From Pardosa pseudoannulata (Eukaryota; Arthropoda; Arachnida; Araneae; Lycosidae): 64,000 nucleotides of DNA. Shown in pieces: positions 13,245 to 27,700 of the stretch. A program made the translations under genes and the position numbers. Numbering within the stretch: position 1 is the first letter of the stretch; the number at the start of each line of letters is the position of its first letter. The notes beneath the pieces were generated by a model. That model did no database searches and was not told the origin of the DNA. It saw nothing but the letters and a program-made list of their open reading frames with translations. Location of the stretch: the NCBI GenBank assembly GCA_032207245.1, contig CM063509.1, positions 104,552,080 through 104,616,079 of the forward strand, given 5' to 3'.

Positions 13245-13283
<39 letters not shown>

Positions 13284-16126
13284 CACACATGCATATTTTT
13301 ATTTATATATGGCATGAAAATTTAAAACAGTTCATTATAACCATTTGTAAATAAAAATAGCTCTGTCAAACATTTATAATCATGCATAAATAATTATAAT
13401 GATAATAAATAAAACAATTAAATAATATTAAATTATGACAATCAGCGCATAATTAATTTCATTAATAAATTTTGTGAAATCTGCTTTAGGCTGCAGTTTA
13501 GCCACCTCTGTTTTTTTTAATAGAACTTTTATGTTTATTTTAAAGGATATAGGAATAGTTATCAGGGCCTAGTCGTTGTCAGGTTTAAATGTTGGCAATA
13601 TTGCATCAGTAGAGTACCAATTGTCATCCATCATAAGAGAATAAGGAAGCTTCCTAAACAATTTTTTCAATTATATCCATACTTAATATATCAAAACTCA
13701 TACTAAGCATTCAAAATAAAAGAAGTAAAATAATAAATATAGATTTTTTTTTTTTTAAATAATCACTTTAAATAGTTTGAAAGAAATTTTAAATGTTCTT
13801 CCTATTTAAAATCCCTTTATCATGCACTGTAAAAATAAATATACATAAAGAATATTTATGTTAGTGATCCTTTATATTCTTGAGTCTACACATTTCTTTC
13901 AGTATTCAAAAGAACTCTGGCATAACTTTATCAAATAATTATTTGAGTCTTTTCTTGTTATAATTCCATCATTGTTTTGTAATAACTTGATGGCTTTCTC
14001 TTTATCAATAGGTAACTACCAAATTGTTAGGGCATTGTGTAAAAGACATTGAATACATTCATTATTTTAAAATGAATGAAGCAGTTTTCTATGTATGATT
14101 GCCATGTATATGATAAAAAAATGTTCTAAAGGCTGCCAGTTTTAGTGAATTTCTTGAGAATTAAATGTCAATATTTTTTTCTAATTTGGTTTGTCTACAT
14201 AATCAATTTTTTTCAACAATTTTTAAAATCGTAGCTCAATTATGTTGGATTTCGTAACTGTGTATCTGCATGTTTAATCTACTATCTATACTTATATTCT
14301 TAAATACTAGTGCAGAAGTTTAGTTTTAGTTTAGTAGGTTTTTTTTTAAACTAATGCAGTAGGTTATTAGTTATCATTCAGAAAATCTGTAGTATTCAAA
14401 AATGTAAATGTATTTCCTTTATGTAAAGTTATTTATAAGCCTGATTCTATTTTCAGAGCGTACAGAACCGCAGCTGTCTTTAAGCATCAGTGAAACTAAG
14501 TGAGTAATTTTCATTTTGTTTAAATAATATAAGAAAACAGTTATGCTTTAAATTGGAAGGAGGGATTGGAAGAATTTTAGTTGCTGCATGATAATAATCT
14601 AAAAAGGAAATGAAGTATTTTTCTCTTATCACTACAATGTGTATGTGTGTGTTTAACACTCATTCTTAATAAATTAATAATTTTGTACTTTCTTTGATGG
14701 GAAAATAGTTGTAAAGTTTATTGTATAGAGGTAATAATTTTGTTTAGGATATTTTAAAATGGATAATATTTAAAAGTTTTGTAAACTATTAATATATTAT
14801 GTAGAAAGGTAGAATTAAAGCTACTCATTAATTTTTGAAGTACACCATATTAAAAAAAATTAATTTATGTTTTGCTGCCATTCTTTAGTGTATGCATAGT
14901 TTGCCTAAATTATTTAACATATTTCATATAAATTATAACTTTTTCCTCTTTACAAAAAAGATTTATACTACTATAACTATTACCATAGCATAAAATAAAA
15001 AAAATGATAAAATTACATAAATATTTTCTCTATCTCATTCCATATTTATGTACTGTATTACTTTTTATTAACATTACCAAGATGTTAATGAAGCTCATTG
15101 TAAAAGCAATTGTAAATTGTAAAGCTAGGAGCATGGCTAACATACATAGTATGAAATAGACTGGAAAAAATTAAGTTATAGTTTTTTAGAATAAATGATT
15201 ACTGTCAGGTATTCTAACCCTGTGTCTCTTCTCATACTTTTCCTAAGAACATAGGGAAACCTAAAACATGTGATGTTATGTCTCACAGAACATGTATGAG
15301 GTTTTAAAAGAGTTTGAATTAGAATTTGGTGATGGTCAAGAACAGGGATGGACAAACTTTTTCGGCTGTGGGCCAAAAATCAAAAGATAATAAATTTGGC
15401 GGGCCAAGATAAATTTTTCTAAAATTTTAAAAACAATATACAAGTACCTAATGGTTTAAATACTTTAATGAGATGAATGAAATTGAGATTTCATTTTTAA
15501 AAGTTTCTTATACTGAGGTTCGAAGTGAGATATACTGATTTTAAGGAACAATGCTAAATGCTCATCTGTCAGTCTACTTCTGAAATTATTCTTTCTAAGG
15601 TTCAAAGTTAAAAACACTTGTTCACATATAAGAAGCAAATATACCACTGATCTCCTGGATAATAAATTTCGGTGATAATAAATTTGGGATATAATATTTA
15701 AACAAAGTAGAAAAGGAGATGGATTTATAATGTATAAATATATATTTCTTTTAATTTGCCTCGGACCAGCAACTTAAAATTCTATCAGCAGGCTGGATAA
15801 AACCTTCCGGCAGGCTGTAGTTTGCCCATCCCTGGTCAAGAACTAGGTATTCTTCCAAACTGGGGTTAATCTTATATATTTTCTTATTCTTTGGTAGAAA
15901 TATAAAAATTTTCAAAGATTATACCTCAAGGATTTTTTGAATGCAGCAAATACCTAATTCTTTTCAGTATTCATTCCAGACTTGCATGGCATGTTAGCCA
16001 TTTTATTATAAAGGACCATCACAAAAGTAGTCAATATTACTCTATTTTAATGTAGTCTTTTTTTTTTTTTCTTAATCACATACAAATGCTTGTAAAAATA
16101 TGCTTTTGTTACTGTGTACTTGCATT

Positions 16127-16172
<46 letters not shown>

Positions 16173-19100
16173 TTGCCCATCCCTGGTCAAGAACTAGAGA
16201 ACTAGGTATTCTTCTAAACTGGGGTTAATCTTATTTATTTTCTTATTCTTTGGTACAAACATAAAAATTTTCAAAGATTGTATCTCAAGGTTTTTTTGTG
16301 AATGCAGCAAATGCCTAGTTCTTTTCAGTATTCATTCTAGACTTGCATGGCATGTTAGTCATTTTATTATAAAGGACCATCACAAAAGTAGTCAATATTA
16401 CTCCTTTTTAATCTAGTCTTTTTTTTTTTTTTCAGAATCACATACAAATGCTTGTAAAAATATGCCTTTGTTACTGTGTACTTGCATTATCATATTATAT
16501 ATGTATGTATTTATATGATTTTTTTTCATTTTAGTAAATTACGGGCTAAACTTGGTTTAAAACCTCTTGATGTTGGAAATGACATCCCTGGTAAGCATTT
16601 TCTTCTTAAATAAAGTCAGACATTCAAACTGAATTCTTGAAAATCCACTATTAAAAATAAGTTCAGATTAAATTGTTAGCATGCAGGAGCATTTTGTATT
16701 TTTTCTTTCAGATTTAATTTTATGTGTTTTAGGATTTTTGAATATCTTCATTCAGACATTTTATTGTGTTATTAAATTTTATATCTTTACTGTAATCTAA
16801 TCTTTCTGATTACCCTTTCCTTTATACGATTCATTTAGTCTGAATATAAAGTAAATTACTTAAATAAAATCTATAATTAAAATATTATAAATACTGTAAA
16901 ATTATTTTAAGAAGACTAGTATAATTTCTATCAGCAATTACAGGCTTATGCTCTCCTTCCTAAAAATATAAATAAATACTTTCCATGTATAACCCAAGAA
17001 TTTTTGGGACTTTTTAAGGACCTAAAGTGAAGGGATCGGTTTATATACAGGTCCATGGAACAGATGTTGTACATGTGTTTTTTGGCTATGTTTTTTGCCA
17101 TTAGAGACAAAAAGTCACCAAATGATTTAAAATAACTCTGTGTTATAATATCTCCAAAACAACTGTACTATAATAGTAGCAGCTAATCTTCTAATAAACA
17201 CAATTCTATGTAACCGGGAAGCCAAATGTAGCATGAATTGTCAAATGATTGCCAAATGTAGCATCTTATTTATTTTCTAAGCTTATACTGTTTAAATTTA
17301 AGAAAAAGTTAGCTTTATATAAGCCTGCCAGAATTGAAACTTGTATTAGCATCTAAGTAAAAATACCATTGGTCTCATGGTCTAGTACTGAGATTATTAA
17401 ACTCTGCTCCATGGTAAACATCTAGACATGTTAGTAAATTGTGAAATAAACTAAGACGCAGGAAGTTAAGTCCCTTCATTTTCAATTCTATAGTACAATC
17501 CTCTGGATGAATTTCAAAGTTACCTTCTTCGTTATTACTAACAGACAGATGCTGAAGAAAATGTGCTGAATTTAATTGTCATTTCCTTAAGCCATTCCAC
17601 TGTTCAGAACATGCTTTGAAACCGAATATTGATTCTTAGTAAAATTTTTCTTATCAACTTTACTATGAGTATTTAACATTTCAAGGAAATCACATCTAGA
17701 ACTTAAAAATTCAAAAAAATACTTTTAACTTTGAAAATTCTTCTTCCAAACTTTCTGCAACCACAAATGATGTGTTTCGGAATCAACCTTTTCTAAGTAA
17801 TCCTCCTTTCCTTGGTAAGTTAACCAACCAACTATCAATGGATGAAGCTTCGTTACCTAAAGATTTCTAACCACAAACTACTTCATCAGATGTATCAGCT
17901 GATTTTTTCAAATTATTACATAGGTTGCAATGCTTTGGATATACTCTAAAGTTTTTCAATTTTTCAATGTCTCCAGTATTCTGATCGGAAAACTAATTCT
18001 TCTGACTTTCTGCAATATGGTCTAAAATCCCTAAAAATTCCTGTTCTTGTTTTGTTCTTCACTCTGTTGATGATTCTGTATTCCGGCAAGAAGTAAAATG
18101 CGAATATTCATCCAAATATAAAAAATCAGAACTGGTTTTAGACAATCTCTGTCTAATAAAACATTAGAACAGTTATTAATTGTAAAGTGCAGTAAAAGTT
18201 TAAAAATGTTTCAAAAATGAATTTGACAAACTATTTTTGAAAATAGCAAAATCTTGTAGAACAGCATTTGGAAATGCCAAAGTCTAATATGTTTGTTTTA
18301 TTTATTGGATAAACAGTATTACAATTTTTCACCTTTTTAATTATGTTTTATATGAACACTAAAAAATGTTATTTCAATAAATAACAACATTTTTCTTACT
18401 TTTAAAGCATTTGTGAATACTAAATTAATATATCTTTCATAGATTAAATAAACCTTGCCATTTTTCCCTTTTTTAAAATTTATATTTTTATCTATATACT
18501 TAAAAATGCGCTACTGTGATAAACTACAGGTTTTTCTCTTTTGAAAGTTGTTCATCTAAAAACATTCTAATTAACAATGAAGCAATTTGATTTTTCCTAC
18601 CATAGCAATCAATCAATTTATTCCAGGCTTCATCATAAGTAACTTCTGAAATAGGGATGTGTTTAATGAGTTTTGCTGGTTCATCCATTAGTAATTAAAT
18701 ATTGGAATTTCTTAATTCTGGTCAAAGACTTATTTTCATGAACAGTAGCTATATATAAATCTTTAAAACTCATCCATTCAGAATATTTTCCATCAAACTG
18801 TGGAATATTCAACTGTGGAAGTTTAAAATTACTTCTAACTGGCTGTGAAACCCCAACTGATGTGGAATTCGAAACTGAAATATCTTGAAAGTCATCAATA
18901 GCTTTTTTATGTTTTGATTTTGCTTTGAAATATTTTAATTCAAAATCAGCCATCTCTGACAGCTCCTCTGATAATTGAGCATCACATTTGTCAAATTCTT
19001 CAAAAATATGCTCACTTAGTTCTAATTGAGTTTTTAATTCACATTTTTTAACTGTTCTATTTTTGTACATAAAAATAGATGTCTCTACAATAGACTCAAA

Positions 19101-21736
19101 GTTATTTTCAGAATTATTAAATTTAGATTATAACTTTAAAAGTTTTTTTTTTTTTTTTTTTTTTTTTAATAGAAATTTTATTAACTTTAAACTGTCATAT
19201 GCTTCTAAAAATATAAAAGCAAGTCAAAGCTAATATAGTATAAAATTAAGCAACTTAATTTAGTGTTGTATATTTTCTTTGTTTTTATATTTTTACTATT
19301 TTCTGGCTTATTGGAAAGCATGCTATTTGTGCTTATATTTTTTTGCATTACAATAATTGTTTTTAACTAAAAACTGAAGAACTTTATTTCTATAAAAATA
19401 TTAATATTGCTTTCAAATTGTGGTATATAATTTATTTTAGATACTCATCATTTTAATTTCATTAATTAGGAAAATAATGTTGATAATTATTTTATCATTG
19501 TTATTTGTTTTCATTTGTATGACAGTTATTAAAAAATTTTTTTTAAATCCCTATTTTTTTTTTAAGGTATAAGTAATGAAAAAGCCGAAACAGATCCTTT
19601 AAAGAAGGCAGAAGTTTTTGTTAAAACAGAAAATATAAGTGAGGTTAAAAGATCTGAAGCTCTCAGAGAGAAATTGAGAATTAATAAAGAAAAGCGAGCT
19701 ATTGAGGAAAAATTAAGGTATTACTTTAGAATATTTTCTCTTTTATTTCCAAACTAAACTGAATCTGTATAAAATGCTTATTCATTTTTATTTATTCATT
19801 TATTTTACAAGTCAAGAGACAATAAATTTGATGTTGTAGAATCTAAAAATGGTTGACCAGTAAAATAATTTAATTTTGATCCAAACATTCATATGCAGGA
19901 ACTAAGTGTATATTTTAGCTTTTGTTATATATTTCTGCTTATAATGTAAAATGTATATGCAATATCTGTTTGAGAAGTAGTTCAAAGTTTTCAGAATAAT
20001 TTCATATGAGCTATAGTGACATGTAAAGTAAATAATAGTAAGTATTAAAATTATTATTATTTGTATTATTTTAGTAAATATTAAGGTTTTAATATGTACA
20101 TGCTGCACTGTAAGAAAGATGTGATTTATATTTATTTAATCCAACTATTACATTTTAACCCTTTCTGGCACGCTACACTTGTAGGAATTTTGCCAAAAAA
20201 ATTTGTAAGCAGTCTATTTAGGCCTAGGAGAGTCCAAAGATATAATTTTGTGAAAATTACATAAGTTGTTCCAATTTTGTAGGTGTGTCCGGAGCGGACA
20301 GACACACTGTGCTGCTAGAGCTTCGATAGATGAGCACTGCGGTGAAGCACATATCACAGATTAATATTTTGCTGACGATTTAATAACAGTATAATCTGAT
20401 GTCCTCAACAGATTTAGCATTACCCCGTGTGCAACACGGAAAGGAATGTTAATCTACACCCCCACCCTTAAAAAATTAAATTAAAAAACAAATTCTTGAT
20501 TAAATGAGAATAAAATTAAGGTATTGGCTATATTTACAACATATACATCAATATTTACACAGTCATTATTTTTCCTTGTATTTTTCGAAACGTGTTACTA
20601 CCTTTTATGAAACTTAATTTACATTGCAGGTTTTTCACATGTAATGCAATACGCCAGGTTTCTGTTTAGTGCTACAGTAAGTGCATCTGCTTCGATTTTC
20701 TTTCACCGGCATGTGTTTGACATTAGAAAATCGTTTTTCTTCGGAAATAGATTTTATATTGAGGAGCATCTTGGAAGCTTGAGATTGGCCATTTTAAAAA
20801 TGGGGTTTTGGACTTTCCCATTGCACAAAGTGCATAGTTCAAAGATCGGAAATGTTTTACTGTTTTATTTCTCAGTCGAGATAACTTTGGGACGACTTTA
20901 CAGTTCTAGTTAATTTTCACGACATACTTTTCTTTCCTCTCACCTTCAATGCGATCAACTGCAGGACAGGAAGGGACATGCATCGCTTGTCCTTCCACTT
21001 GAGGCAAATTAGGCCATCATTACTTATTGCCCAGCACTTTTACTGCTCTTAGTACACATTCACACTCAATATCTGAAGGTAATTATTAAAGAACTTGCAT
21101 TGCTTTTATAATACTCAGATCTTTAGGAGCGATTTAAACTAATTTAAAATTTACAGGAAAACTAATTAAAAGGTTATAAAATTTACAATTAACTATTAAA
21201 AAGAAAAAATAATTATTAAATATATATGAATTAAAAAAATCTGTAGAAATCAAAACTAAATGAAATCCACCCGATAAAAGAAAGGAAAAAAAAGGGTCTG
21301 CAGGAAATATGAGATCGGAATTCTGTGACTCAGTTGAAAGACAGGACCTTAAAGACACAGTGTGTCCAAACAAACCACATATTTACAGTTACACAACAGA
21401 CACAATTTTCACATAAAAAAATAAAAGTAATACAGAATAGACAGATCAAGATATAAATAAAATAACACAGTTTTTTTCTGTACTGCATTTTTTATTTATT
21501 TTAAAATTTCAAACTTTTCTTTGAAAAATCAGTGTTTTAAAAAACGATATATATTTCAAAATTATTGATCAGTTAGCAAAGTGCTGTCATCTATTATATA
21601 AAAGAAAGGTCAAAACTAGCCTATAAAAATATTTAGGCTCCTGAAGTTTTAGTGAGAGTTTTTAATGTACTTGATTAATTTGATGAAGAAAAAGTAAAAT
21701 AACATTTTTAAACTGACTAATATGTTTAATTCAATA

Positions 21737-21797
<61 letters not shown>

Positions 21798-24700
21798 TGT
21801 GGTTAAATTATCTGACTTAACCTTTTTTTTTTTTTTTTTTTTTTTGAATGACAGCCTTTGTGAACAATTACCTACTCTAAAAATTATTTCTTTGTATATC
21901 TGCTGAATTTATTAAATAGTTTAGTATCATTTAAAAAGAATCATATTAAAGTAGCATGCCTTAAAAAAGTTACACTATTTTACACAATTTTACTGAAGTT
22001 ACATAATCAATTCTAATAATTTTACTTAATCATATTACTGAAATTATGGCTATTCTACTTTTTCTCAGAATATATAATAATGATAGTTCTTGTATAATGT
22101 AAAATAAAAAAGCAGAAAAATTAAAAGTTTGGTATGCAAAAAGAAAAAAAAAGCATGATTATATTTAAGATCATTTAACTAATTATGTCTAGAGAATTGA
22201 CAAGATTTTGATAGTTGACAGTGTTAATTAGTTTTAACTGCATTATCAAAAATTCCTTTTAAACATAGATTTTTGGGAATAGTTATCACAAACTGTTTAA
22301 AATTATTTTTGTAATAAAATGAAATTTAAATAAAGCTTAATACTAAAGCTGGTTTGAAGATAAAGCTGGTTGAAATTCAGGATTGTAAACACCCTTAGGT
22401 TAACTCTGTCATTTTATCATAGTTACCCACTGTGATATTGAAGATAATGATTGGGTATCCTGTCAGGCAAAGGAGGATATGGTTGTTTTATAAAAAAATC
22501 CCAGATAAATTCATGCTCATGAGTACAGTAAAACCCTTAATCAGATTGGTCTTCAGTACTAATTTTATACCTTATTTATCAAGTGATGGGAAAGGCCTGG
22601 GAGAATTTTGTAGTTATGTTCCATATTTTTCAGCCATCACTTTATTTTGTCTTTTGGCTGGGTACATCTGTCTGAATGCCTGTGTATTTAAAATTGATAA
22701 AAAAGACTAACCTCCTTCTATACTATACAGTTCTAGTTAATTTATGTACAATAAGCATGTTGACGTGTACATTGCTGTAAATAGTTATAATTATTCTGTG
22801 TTAAACTAATGATAAGAAAAAACTCAACCTACCTAGGTTTTTCATCAAAACCCTGCATTTTTCAAACCCTGGCACTTAAGTTGTGAGATCTTGTGTTATA
22901 ATATTTAAACATACCTTTATGTAGCATGTTGAATCCTCAATAAACGTAATCTTTGCTTTATTAAATATTACAAACTGAGAAAGTGTAATTTGCACAAGGT
23001 TGTCTAAAAAAGTATTTGACATTTGGTCTGAAAATAATTATTATATTAATGAGGGCATTAGGACCCTTATCCCCTACAAAGTAGGTCCATTCTTTCACAC
23101 ACTTAACCTACTGATTCTGCCACTTATGATAACACTTTATAAAGGCTTGTTTTGGAATGATGTTCACCTCTGTCATTGCATTCTACTAGTAAAACAAGAT
23201 CTGTTTGTTGTTGTTTTTAATTTTCATCTTTTAATAAACATTTACAAGTTGTATGGAGCAATATCTAAAGACTCAGGATGAGTGTTAATAGTCTTTAGGT
23301 CCTTTGCAGGCATTTTTTCTTTTTCCTTCACTTTGCTGACTGTAGCTTAGGCACAAATTTTACAGCCACTCTGCTCATGTTTAAATTATCCCACAAAATA
23401 GCATATACAAAATCTTTACTGATTCCAACCTCTTCAGAAATCTCTTATACAATCAAGCTATGATCTCCCTTCACTAGATTGTATAACCTTTCACCAACTG
23501 CTTCATTAGAAGCAGTTTGGGGACCCCCAGAATGCTTACCACTCTCCAGCAATCTATATTCATTTTTAAGGGGGTTGAGCCACTCATTGATTTTTGTTAT
23601 CCCATTGTTTCATGTTCACTTGCTGAATCTTATAAACTCTTTCTCTTTGAGAATCATCAAACTTTCAGCAAAATTCGAGGCTGTATCTATGTTGACTTGC
23701 TCAGTTTTCCTAAGTGAAATCAAAAATGCAATGAATATATATAGCAATACTTCACTCAATGACTAGCAAGCAGTGACTGGCACACTTGAAAAAATTGAAG
23801 CCTGTGCATAAAATTATCTTTTTCTATTATGTGTACTGGCACTGTTCAAATATCACTACTGTGTGCAGCAAAATTCATGGTCAGATACTGTTTAGACAGA
23901 TTCTGTATATGATTTTGTTAATATATAGAATAATTTAAAAGTTTCTCAAGGTTTTAAACTGAATTGGTTTAATTATGTTTTAAAATAAAAGCTAATAAAC
24001 TATAATTTATTTTATAGGAAAACTAAAGGTCTTGCTGATTCAGATTCTGAAGAAGAATCTGCTGCTGATTGGGTTATAAAACATCAAAAGTTATTGCAAG
24101 AGAAGGAAAGAGCAGAGAAAAGAGTAAAATTATTAAATCTTATGTTGCTGTATTTATATAATGTTTCCAGCATTGTTAAGCTTATTTTAAATTCTTTCTT
24201 TACCTTATTTGTCTAGCTATAAGTCATATTTTATATAATCTAATTATAGATAGTGGAGAAAAGTAATGTTTCATCTTATACTAACTTTTGAATTTTATAT
24301 TTTGTTGCCTATTTTTAAGTAGTAATTGTTTTTCAAATTCTGTATTATGAATCTGAAACTGTACATAACTACACTATATAGATCATAGTTCTACTTAAGT
24401 TCCTGGAGAAGGAACTATGTCCTTAAAAGCCCCATTTTTTTCACAATTTCCTGATACTTTATAAAAATCCCTAAATTTTTAGTAATTTCTGTCAAAAAAA
24501 GTAAAGAAAAAATTTTTTTTTTGTTATTTAAATAGTTGCTCATTACTAAATTGAATATTCAGATTTTATATATCATTTTTTTTCTATTTTATTTCTATTT
24601 TTGTATGTTTCATGAGTTTTTTTCCTTTATTTATTATCATAAGATGATAATTAGGTATAATTTTACCTATAACAATGAAACAATTACTCATTTTTTTTTA

Positions 24701-27700
24701 AATGTCTTAAAATTATATTCATTATCACTAGAGTGTCATACATAAAGTTGGGGGAAGGAGTTGGGAATTCAACTCTCCCATTGGCTGATAGATTGATTAA
24801 AAAAAAGTCTATAAATATGTAGTTTTTAACCTAAGAATTTCACCTCTCATTTGTATTTTATTTTGACATTTGTATTATGTTTTTTTAAATAAATATATAA
24901 CATAATGCCTGTATTGTATTCGACAAAATGTTTGGTATATCACATACAAAAATTTCCAATGCCTCCCTTCCTCCTCCAAAAAAGAAGTCTATGTATGTCA
25001 CTGAAAGACAATTAGCCCTGTATGTAACTATTGACAGAAGGTACAAAACCAAACATTTAGTCATATTGGTATAAGGATAATGCTCAAAACCTAATTCTAC
25101 AATAGAACAACTGCTTTGATTATGGTGAAAATTGTGTTAAGAATTAGATTAAAGTACAGACTTTCATGTAAAATTGATAAAAATGAAGGTACCCTTGTGT
25201 TTAAAATAGGACTTAAAAAACATACCTTATTTTTACACAAAATGCCTATTTGGATGACTTATTTATACAGTTATCACTGTCTAGAATTTAATACTTTTTA
25301 TGCAACTAACAATGTATCTATGCCATAAGTTCCTGCCAAAAAAAGAAAATAAAAATAAAAAATTGTACTTTATTTTTTGACATTGGTTTAAATACCATGT
25401 AAAAGTATTATGCATTAAGGTTCATTGTAAGCCTGTTGTTATTGTTGCTAATGCCACTTGGGTGAGCCAAGCATATGGGCCAAAGGTCATATAAACTAAG
25501 GTAAGGGGTGCAACTTTTGTTTTTATGAGCATTGCTAGGGTCAAAGAATGACATCGCTGAAGTGGGTCCTTCGTATTTAGAAACAGGGATCAAGCAAAAG
25601 ACCCCCAGGCTTGACCTGCCATCCCTAGAGGTATCATTTAAGAACTTGGAGAATATTGCTACCACAAACATATTTAATGTGCTCCAGTCACCATTAATGA
25701 ACATGGCATATCTTAGGCCAGCTTGAAACACTAACCTGTAACCCTCCAGTTATGAGATTGCTGTCTCTGCCTACTAAACTACTGCTTGTGACAATATCGG
25801 CCTGAATATGCATTTCATGCTTTCATTCTATAAAATTACTGTACGACATGATTATGCATCATACTATAAGATTTATTAATTATTAATACAAGCAATTACT
25901 AGGACATATGTAAATATTATCTCTTGTATGTTACCAATTAAATCCATTTAATTGATTTAAACAACTAATTCTTCTAAAAAAGAAATAAAAGTACATAATG
26001 GCTATGCTTAATTGCAGTGTAGTAATGTTTTCTAACAATCAACTGTAAATAAGTAAACAGTATAATTAAGCTGATAAACTTGGTATGAATAATCAAAGGT
26101 AACTGACATTGTTTTCATTTTCATTGATTTTAGGCTAAAATGCTAGAAGAAATGGATGAGGAGTTTGGTGTTGGAGCATTAGTTGAGGAAGAGTTTCAAA
26201 AGAGTAAGGTTAGTTCAGTTTTATTACTTAATATTTTGTTTTTATAGTTTTGTTAATTGTGTATTTTTTACTGTGTATACTAGGATGTAAAATATGTAAC
26301 TTGTATGTTTAATTAAACACATTTTTTTTTGAATATTTTGATTTACAATGTATACAAATTTTCTAATTTTTAGGCCTACACCTCGCAACATTTAAAGGGA
26401 CTGACAATTGCTCATGATGTGGAATCTTTCAAGGAAGGAACACCAATAGTTTTAACCCTCAAGGATAAAGGTACATTTTTCTCTTGTTTTATCATGAGAG
26501 ATAGAAATGAAGTGATGATTTGGAGATGTTAATGGGCTGCAGTTAATGTGAAAAATCTGTATGCAACTATGAGAATAGCATTAGTCTGCCATATATAGCT
26601 GAACACAGACATGCCAACATTCAGGTGCTTGTGTCAGGAGCAACAGCATCGTTTGAAATTTTAACATGCTAATTACAGACTATACATAAGTACATATCTT
26701 ATTGGTTTCTAAATTAAATTTAAAATATTTACACAATTTTAAATTATAAAAGGTAAATTAAAATTTATGCATTTAAAAATGTATGAGTAGCTTCTTTAGC
26801 TCTAACAACTTATTTTTCAGAACAGTATTTCTAATAGCAATAATGACCCTCATTAAAATATTTCCATTTTAAAAAAATATTTAAAAAAATTTCCATCACA
26901 GATTCTACAGTTTGTCTACTGAAATTTGACCTAAATTTAGTTTGGTTTTTCTGCACAGTATTGAAAACTTTTAACATGGAGCATTACTCTGTGGAAAGTG
27001 TAATATTCAGCATTATTTTTTACAAAACTTTGTATGTAATTGCTGAATTGTAATCTTTTAGCTGTTCAAAAGTTTTGTAATTTTTCGGAGAAATCTAAGG
27101 AGTTTCCAGAGTTATCAATTTTTCTCATTTCTCCGGAGAATCCGGAGCAGTTGGCATTAGAATACAAAGTAGTAAATAGAGAGTTATTATTAGTATTAAA
27201 TGGTAGCTGTGAAAAAGCTTTAAATTAAACCTTTGACAATAAGACAGTTAAGTTATATTAATTTAAATTTAAAAACAAAACAATAATGTCTTTTAATTTA
27301 AGAAGCATTTTTGATTACATTCGGAGACAAGTTATTCGGACATTACAGACGAAATAAATTTGAAACAAATAGGAGGAATAAGGCATGTCACGTTAGTGAT
27401 CAGTTATCGTAAACATAGAGTGACAAGATATAAAAAAGGAAAAACTGTCTGAAAAAAGATTTATTTGATATTGCAGGTAAAATACTCTCTGCAAAATGTG
27501 AGTGTAATTAAAAACAAATTTGTCATGATTTCAGTCTGTACTGAAAAAAGTTTTGATGAGCGTGTTTGGGAAATAATCAATAGTAAATCTAGTCTAAATT
27601 TGAAAAAAAATATAAATAATAGAAATTACTGTGAAAATTTTCAATAGTATTTTTTGTTTATATATGATTAAATAATATTAAAAGGAAAAATTTGTTTGAA

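Noticed and set aside
20155..20448. Short piggyBac MITE with a right end at AACACGGAAAGGAATGTTAA
   Set aside because: The two ends share only a few bases (CCTTTC), which is too weak to call.
22432..22710. 92-codon plus-strand ORF in SART1 intron 4
   Set aside because: No domain and AT-rich composition. Nearby CAGTAAAACCCTTAATCAG resembles a Tigger end, but no partner end was found.
27040..27228. 62-codon ORF in SART1 intron 7
   Set aside because: Low-complexity Glu/Leu-rich frame without splice support or similarity to the host protein.
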